NCBI GenBank assembly: GCA_047619485.1
Contig: JBLHKE010000054.1
Coordinates: forward strand, 1-18,197
Direction: 5' to 3'
Length of the DNA: 18,197 nt
From: JBLHKE01 sp047619485
GTDB lineage: Bacteria > Verrucomicrobiota > Verrucomicrobiia > Verrucomicrobiales > DEV007
The translations under genes were made by a program, and so were the position numbers. Shown piece after piece: positions 15,501-18,197 of this stretch. Every line of letters starts with the position of its first letter. Position 1 is the stretch's first letter. The notes below the pieces were generated by a model that saw only the letters and a list, made by a program, of their open reading frames with translations, was not told the origin of the DNA and did not search any database.

Positions 15501-16841
15501 GTCGATGTTGGTTGGTCGCAGTCCGTCCTTGAAGGCGGCTGCGCGAACCACCGTCGTGCCGGGGATATTCAAGGTCACCGAGGGAGGCGTACTTCCGTCA
15601 GCTGGTGGGACGGAGATCCCGTTGCTCAGGGTGGGGGAGTTGCCATCGGTCGTGTAGACGAGTGTCGCGCCGGGCGTCGGGCAAGAGATGGTGAGGTCGA
15701 CGGGCGCGTCGAAAAACCCGCGGTCGACGTCGAACAGGGTGTCGCGCACGTAGTCGCTGAAATCGATCGTACCGTTCGGAGCTCCCGGGGTGGGGGTGCT
15801 GAAGTAGCCACTGATGAGCGCGCCACCGGAGGACAACTCGCCATGTAGCTCAGGCACGACGAGGACGTCGGAACTCCCACTCAATTGGTTCAGCAGGTGG
15901 ATGGCGAGGATGTTTTCCCCTGCTTCCAGTTTGCCTGCGAAGTCGAGTGTGTAGGTGTTAGGCTGTTGCCCGATCAGCACCTCTAGTCCTTCGGTCGCTG
16001 GCGAGTCAAAGGTCACTTCTGCGGGGACGTTCTCAGAAGCGATCTCATCACTATTTAGATACGCAATGAAGCCGTCTTCGAACAAGATCGAAAGCTCCAA
16101 TGACTCCACTGCAAAAGGGGCATCGACCTGAAAAGGTAAGCGGATATAGACACCCTCATTGATCCCTTGCATGTCCCCGCTGATATTGCCATCGGTGCCG
16201 ATGAACGACTCGTAGCCCGAGCCAAAACCGATTCCCGTCTCCGCGCTGCCCCAGCTGTTGTCATCGAACCCGGTGTCGCGCCAGGTGTCTCCAATGTCCG
16301 AGGTCGGCACGAACCATCTCGCAGCGGCCGGAGTCTCGATGAAGGTCTGCGGAACCGTGGCCTGCGCGTTCGTCGACCCGTAAGAGATCCCGCGAAACTG
16401 CCGTGGGAATTCCGGGTCGAAGTCGCACGCCACCGTCGTGCCATCCGGTGCGATCAGGCCGAGGTATTCGCCACCATCGCTGAGAGAGAAATTCGTGTGG
16501 AGCTCGGCGCCAGCGACCGCTCGATCCTTCCCCGAAGCGAACACCAGCAGCAGGGCACCCGCCTGTAGGTCAATGTCAGGAAGCTCCCATTGGCGCAGAT
16601 TCATAGTGGTGTCAGTCAAGAAGTACCCACCGAGCGAAACGGCCGTCGTGCTGGCGTTGCGCAGCTCGATCCAATCTGAGGCATCGCCGTCTTCATCTGG
16701 GAAGCTGCCGTCGCTGGCGGCAGAAAATTCGCTGATAACCAGGTCGCCGCCGCCACCGGCAAGGCAGATGCAGTTATTGAGAAAAAGCCACGTGCCGAGG
16801 GCAACGCAGAACCGAGTGGGGGTGAGCTTGGGGGAAAGCAT
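12549..16841 (-). CDS. Giant secreted lamin-tail / CotH / chitobiase-domain protein
   Basis: The 1430-aa protein starts with a signal peptide (about 1-28, ending CICLA). Domains in order are: lamin-tail-like domain (about 33-150); beta-sandwich with DTGFDDNSWG (about 168-335); chitobiase-type domain with YTTDGNSPT (about 372-455); CotH-like region (about 505-850) with RMNGNASRSPTRPKHNFR, NNDWDGNNVR and YMFFCHDAE; a second chitobiase-type domain (about 915-1165) with YYTTDGSDPR; a second lamin-tail domain (about 1170-1290, VVSEIHYNPSETQGKLAEFI); and a C-terminal tail (SYALGADP ... YAVELSDDLSTW). CotH domains are atypical kinases in spore-coat relatives; in exported bacterial proteins the activity is unproven. 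The protein is probably extracellular or cell-surface. It is encoded against the surrounding Bat genes, converging on the BatB-like gene. Its start lies in the 358-nt spacer shared with the TPR gene. Confidence 0.9.
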   Translation of the reverse strand: MLSPKLTPTRFCVALGTWLFLNNCICLAGGGGDLVISEFSAASDGSFPDEDGDASDWIELRNASTTAVSLGGYFLTDTTMNLRQWELPDIDLQAGALLLVFASGKDRAVAGAELHTNFSLSDGGEYLGLIAPDGTTVACDFDPEFPRQFRGISYGSTNAQATVPQTFIETPAAARWFVPTSDIGDTWRDTGFDDNSWGSAETGIGFGSGYESFIGTDGNISGDMQGINEGVYIRLPFQVDAPFAVESLELSILFEDGFIAYLNSDEIASENVPAEVTFDSPATEGLEVLIGQQPNTYTLDFAGKLEAGENILAIHLLNQLSGSSDVLVVPELHGELSSGGALISGYFSTPTPGAPNGTIDFSDYVRDTLFDVDRGFFDAPVDLTISCPTPGATLVYTTDGNSPTLSNGISVPPADGSTPPSVTLNIPGTTVVRAAAFKDGLRPTNIDTQTYLFLEDVLDQSDTPLPGYPLPWLSRSGEIGGDYGMDPDIVGPVYSREELKDALVSLPTISIVTDIANLFDRQTGIQVNPQDAGIDSERPVSVEFLGFEDGAAIQNDAGMRMNGNASRSPTRPKHNFRIIYRNSYGDGRLNYPLFGADAPTERFNQFVLRGGNGNAWIHPSASVYNNAMYIRDQWFRDAHTEMGYPEALQREVHVYFNGLYWGMHHLFERIEEEWTAERFGGEDDDWEGFRIVAGNRIEIIKGTPAEEAARLLDSWDTIVQAASAQDLATVEEFLDLDAFIDYLLLNFHAANNDWDGNNVRAMRRINPPGKYMFFCHDAERAGFNVPGSITFNVTGKNTTGAPTGINTSLRSHPEYAIRFADRAYKHLFNGGALTSENGIAQWSARADAIREAMKAESARWGDFRGSNPPRTLIQWEAALQREYNDWFPFRTPVTISQLRSRGLYPDIDPPNFSQHGGMVADGFELVIDNEEGTIYYTTDGSDPRLPGGGITPEATAISGSTVEFTTFDFGVEWKYEDSGTDLGTGWRTSEFDDNGWSSGPAPLGYGSVDNTPIATPVNLPRHVTSYFRREFEVVDANLIIESSVRIIVDGGAAVYLNGTEIARDDMPTGTIGFSTLSTSEVNEGSIASYSFDQTLLVEGTNTLAIEVHQGSTGSSDMAIDLSLGGIRLNDSDSPLPITATTTVRARSLSGTEWSALAEATFLTGTAAAAANLVVSEIHYNPSETQGKLAEFIELMNISTAPLDLAGVTFSQGIDFAFGAQATLAPGQRGLLVADPAAFEAAYGLGLPIMGTYSGRLDNGGERLTLLADGGAIIQSFRYNDQAPWPTEADGVGFSLVLVSPQSTPDHDLPQSWRASAATGGNPSTSDATTFTGDPETDLLSYALGADPNTIGIQTIDGVPVFEFPRAVAADDIDYAVELSDDLSTWHRGEAIFAGQSPRDGTFSINRWAIPLEDDTQRRFARLVITLREVP

Positions 16842-17199
16842 TGGGAAACCATTCTGTCGTTGGGGGGCGAGCTTGTAAAGAGCGCTGGAATGATTGGGCG
16901 CCGCGGTGGCAGGCTTGGGAATTGATTAAGGCCTGTTAGATAGCGAGTTGCTCACTAGAGTCCCAGAAGCCTTCATCCTATGGCGGTCGGGCGTGGCGTT
17001 TCATACCGGGAATTCGATCCCTAGCCACTCTTCCACCTTCGACGATGTGTTTCCCTTGTATTTGCGGGCGTTCCCGCGCTAGTCCCGTTCGATGGGCGCC
17101 CGAATTCTTGATTGAACAAATCCTGTCGTCCACTACTCTATCAACTGTGCGCCGGCGAGTTCTTCGGCTTGGCCGCAAGTCAAAAACCCCAATCTCCCT
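16842..17199. promoter_or_regulatory. Divergent intergenic region between the LTD/CotH gene and the TPR gene
   Basis: The 358-nt spacer must hold the start signals of the minus-strand LTD/CotH gene and probably of the plus-strand TPR gene. It contains a 5-bp hairpin (GCGGG 17064-17068, CCCGC 17073-17077) and the palindrome GGGCGCCC (17094-17101). A poor promoter-like pair, TTGAAC 17112-17117 and TACTCT 17134-17139, has 16-nt spacing. No convincing ribosome binding site precedes either start. Long open frames on both strands here are judged accidental. Confidence 0.35.
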
Positions 17200-17838
17200 A
17201 TGAGAAAAATTCTGATTCTGTTCTGGTTGCTCGTCCCTGTGGCGATGGCGGCCTATCACTACGGTCCCGGTCAGCAGCTGATGACGGTCGACGGTGTTGG
17301 CTCTACCTTGCGCCAAGCGGAAAAATTGGTTGCCGAGGCGAAGGCGCTCGTTGAAGCGGACAAGCAGCGTGACGCTAACCCGGTTTTTGCCGAGGCGATC
17401 GAGAAGTTTGACGAGGCGATCCTGAACTTGCCAAAAGAAAACCTGCGCGAGATCCAGCGCATCCGGCTGGAGAAAGCGAAGGCCTTGTTCGCCAGCCAGA
17501 AGAACCCGACAGCACGTAAGGAACTCGATGCGCTGCTCGACGAACTCAACAAAGAGAAGGGTGAGAACCGTGATGAGCAGTTGGTCGATGACACCCAGAA
17601 GGCGCTTGCTGCCTCGCAGTTCTACATGACGTGGCTGATGCGCATCGAAGGGCATCCGCGCGAAATCTGGGAGCCAGAGGCTCTCCGCTCACGCCAGAAT
17701 TATCAAGCGCTCGCCGAGCGCGCCGAGAAGGTTGGCGGCACCAAGGCGAAGTCCGCGAAACAGGACCTTGAGGCATCTGTGCGACTCGCGCTGGTCGACC
17801 TCCAAGACCTGCAAGGGTTACCGCTGCCGAGCCAATGA
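17200..17838 (+). CDS. BatC-like TPR-type helical protein with N-terminal membrane anchor
   Basis: The 212-aa product begins with a hydrophobic anchor or signal (MRKILILFWLLVPVAMAAY). Helical repeats of TPR style follow: LRQAEKLVAEAKALVEADKQ, NPVFAEAIEKFDEAILNLP and RIRLEKAKALFASQ (about 36-110). A second helical part (about 125-205) holds SQFYMTWLMRIEG and EPEALRSRQNYQALAERAEK. It resembles the TPR protein (BatC) that follows the VWA genes in MoxR/Bat clusters, and is thought to scaffold the periplasmic side of that complex; this is inferred from topology and position. The start ATG has no Shine-Dalgarno. Oddly, after the TGA stop the same frame meets one more TGA (17848-17850) and then a basic Gly/Pro/Lys-rich stretch up to a TAA at 17959-17961, which may be the original C-terminus. 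Confidence 0.8.
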   Translation: MRKILILFWLLVPVAMAAYHYGPGQQLMTVDGVGSTLRQAEKLVAEAKALVEADKQRDANPVFAEAIEKFDEAILNLPKENLREIQRIRLEKAKALFASQKNPTARKELDALLDELNKEKGENRDEQLVDDTQKALAASQFYMTWLMRIEGHPREIWEPEALRSRQNYQALAERAEKVGGTKAKSAKQDLEASVRLALVDLQDLQGLPLPSQ

Positions 17839-17961
17839 CAAGGCACATGAAGCGGAAGCGGCAAGGTCGGTCGGCCTGGCAAAAAGAAAGCTACTGGAAA
17901 AAAACCTGGTGATTCACGTGGTGCTGGTGCGCCAGCTCCCCCGGAGGGCATCGGTTCATAA
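17839..17961 (+). other. In-frame extension of the TPR gene beyond two TGA codons
   Basis: In the frame of the TPR gene the codons after the first TGA read QGT, a second TGA, then SGSGKVGRPGKKKATGKK and on to GAGAPAPPEGIGS before TAA. The composition (Lys, Gly, Pro, Ala) is that of a disordered basic tail, and no start codon opens it. It could be a lost C-terminus, a recoded or read-through part, or chance. Confidence 0.4.
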
Positions 17962-17969
17962 TTCCAAGG

Positions 17970-17987
17970 CGCGGCTCCCTCGCCGCG
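17970..17987 (+). terminator. GC-rich hairpin downstream of the TPR gene
   Basis: CGCGGC (17970-17975) and GCCGCG (17982-17987) form a 6-bp stem around TCCCTC, 9 nt after the TAA that ends the extended frame. A second small stem, GTGCA and TGCAC, lies just downstream. There is no T-run, so attenuation or termination is only a possibility. Confidence 0.3.
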
Positions 17988-18129
17988 AAGCAATCCGCTA
18001 CGCAGGTGCATGCCTGCACGGCGAACTCTCTCACTCGATCCTCCAAGTTCGTGCCTCCTCCGTCCGCCCAAGAGTGGCAACGGTGGGAACTTGAATCCAT
18101 TGCATCGAAGTTAAGTTAGTTACCAGATC

Positions 18130-18197
18130 ATGAAGAAGACCCAACGATTCCTCGGGCTCGGCACCCTCTTGTGTGCTGCGCTTACCATTTTTTCGCC
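18130..18197 (+). CDS. Start of an exported protein, cut by the window edge
   Basis: ATG 18130 opens MKKTQRFLGLGTLLCAALTI followed by FS, a typical signal peptide, and the frame is still open at the last base. It follows the TPR gene by 291 nt on the same strand. In MoxR/Bat clusters the next gene is usually BatD, a large exported protein with a C-terminal membrane helix, so BatD is a candidate by position only. No clear Shine-Dalgarno is seen. Confidence 0.6.
   Translation, partial: MKKTQRFLGLGTLLCAALTIFS

Noticed and set aside
16978..17655. Minus-strand open frame of 225 codons
   Set aside because: It lies antisense to the TPR gene and across the divergent spacer; its composition is that of a shadow frame and no family features are visible.
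17836..17870. SECIS element just after the first TGA
   Set aside because: Only weak short stems such as GGTC with GGCC are visible; nothing with the apical loop expected of a bacterial SECIS could be supported by eye.

Overview
The window looks like part of a Verrucomicrobiota chromosome, with the related Planctomycetota or Lentisphaerota as alternatives. This is inferred from three things: a MoxR–DUF58–small membrane protein–VWA–VWA gene run, a giant secreted lamin-tail/CotH protein with chitobiase-type domains, and genes that mostly lack clear Shine-Dalgarno sequences. Most genes are GC-rich. No rRNA, tRNA, CRISPR array, phage gene or transposase gene was seen.

Left part (1-4617): the possible tail of an upstream gene; an AcuI/YhdH-type medium-chain reductase; an AT-richer secreted PhoD-type phosphatase; a small two-helix membrane protein with a DUF2007-like N-terminus; and a decayed minus-strand gene. 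The decayed gene carries an early stop plus two compensating frameshifts. It is bracketed by two same-direction copies of a short palindromic repeat built on GTGCCTGGCAC, and a third copy lies near the left edge.

Middle (4618-7104): an 829-residue cytoplasmic protein that I cannot assign, helical and HEAT-like near its N-terminus.

Main operon (7496-12166): moxR, a DUF58 protein, a single-pass membrane protein in the DUF4381 position, and two membrane-anchored VWA proteins of BatA/BatB type, tightly spaced on the plus strand. A long leader with a promoter-like sequence and a hairpin precedes moxR. The MoxR ATPase would act as a chaperone or remodeller for the VWA and DUF58 proteins at the cytoplasmic membrane; in other bacteria such Bat clusters are tied to envelope stress or aerotolerance.

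Right part (12167-18197): a REP-like inverted-repeat module, then a 4.3-kb minus-strand gene for a 1430-residue secreted LTD/CotH protein, then a plus-strand BatC-like TPR protein and the first codons of another exported protein (possibly BatD). These last two would normally continue a Bat operon, so the large gene and the repeat module appear to split it. The TPR frame goes on past two TGA codons into a basic Gly/Pro/Lys-rich tail, one of the more curious signals here. I saw no convincing wholly new system. The best leads are the split Bat cluster, the double-TGA tail, the palindromic repeat family around a dead gene, and the unassigned 829-residue protein.
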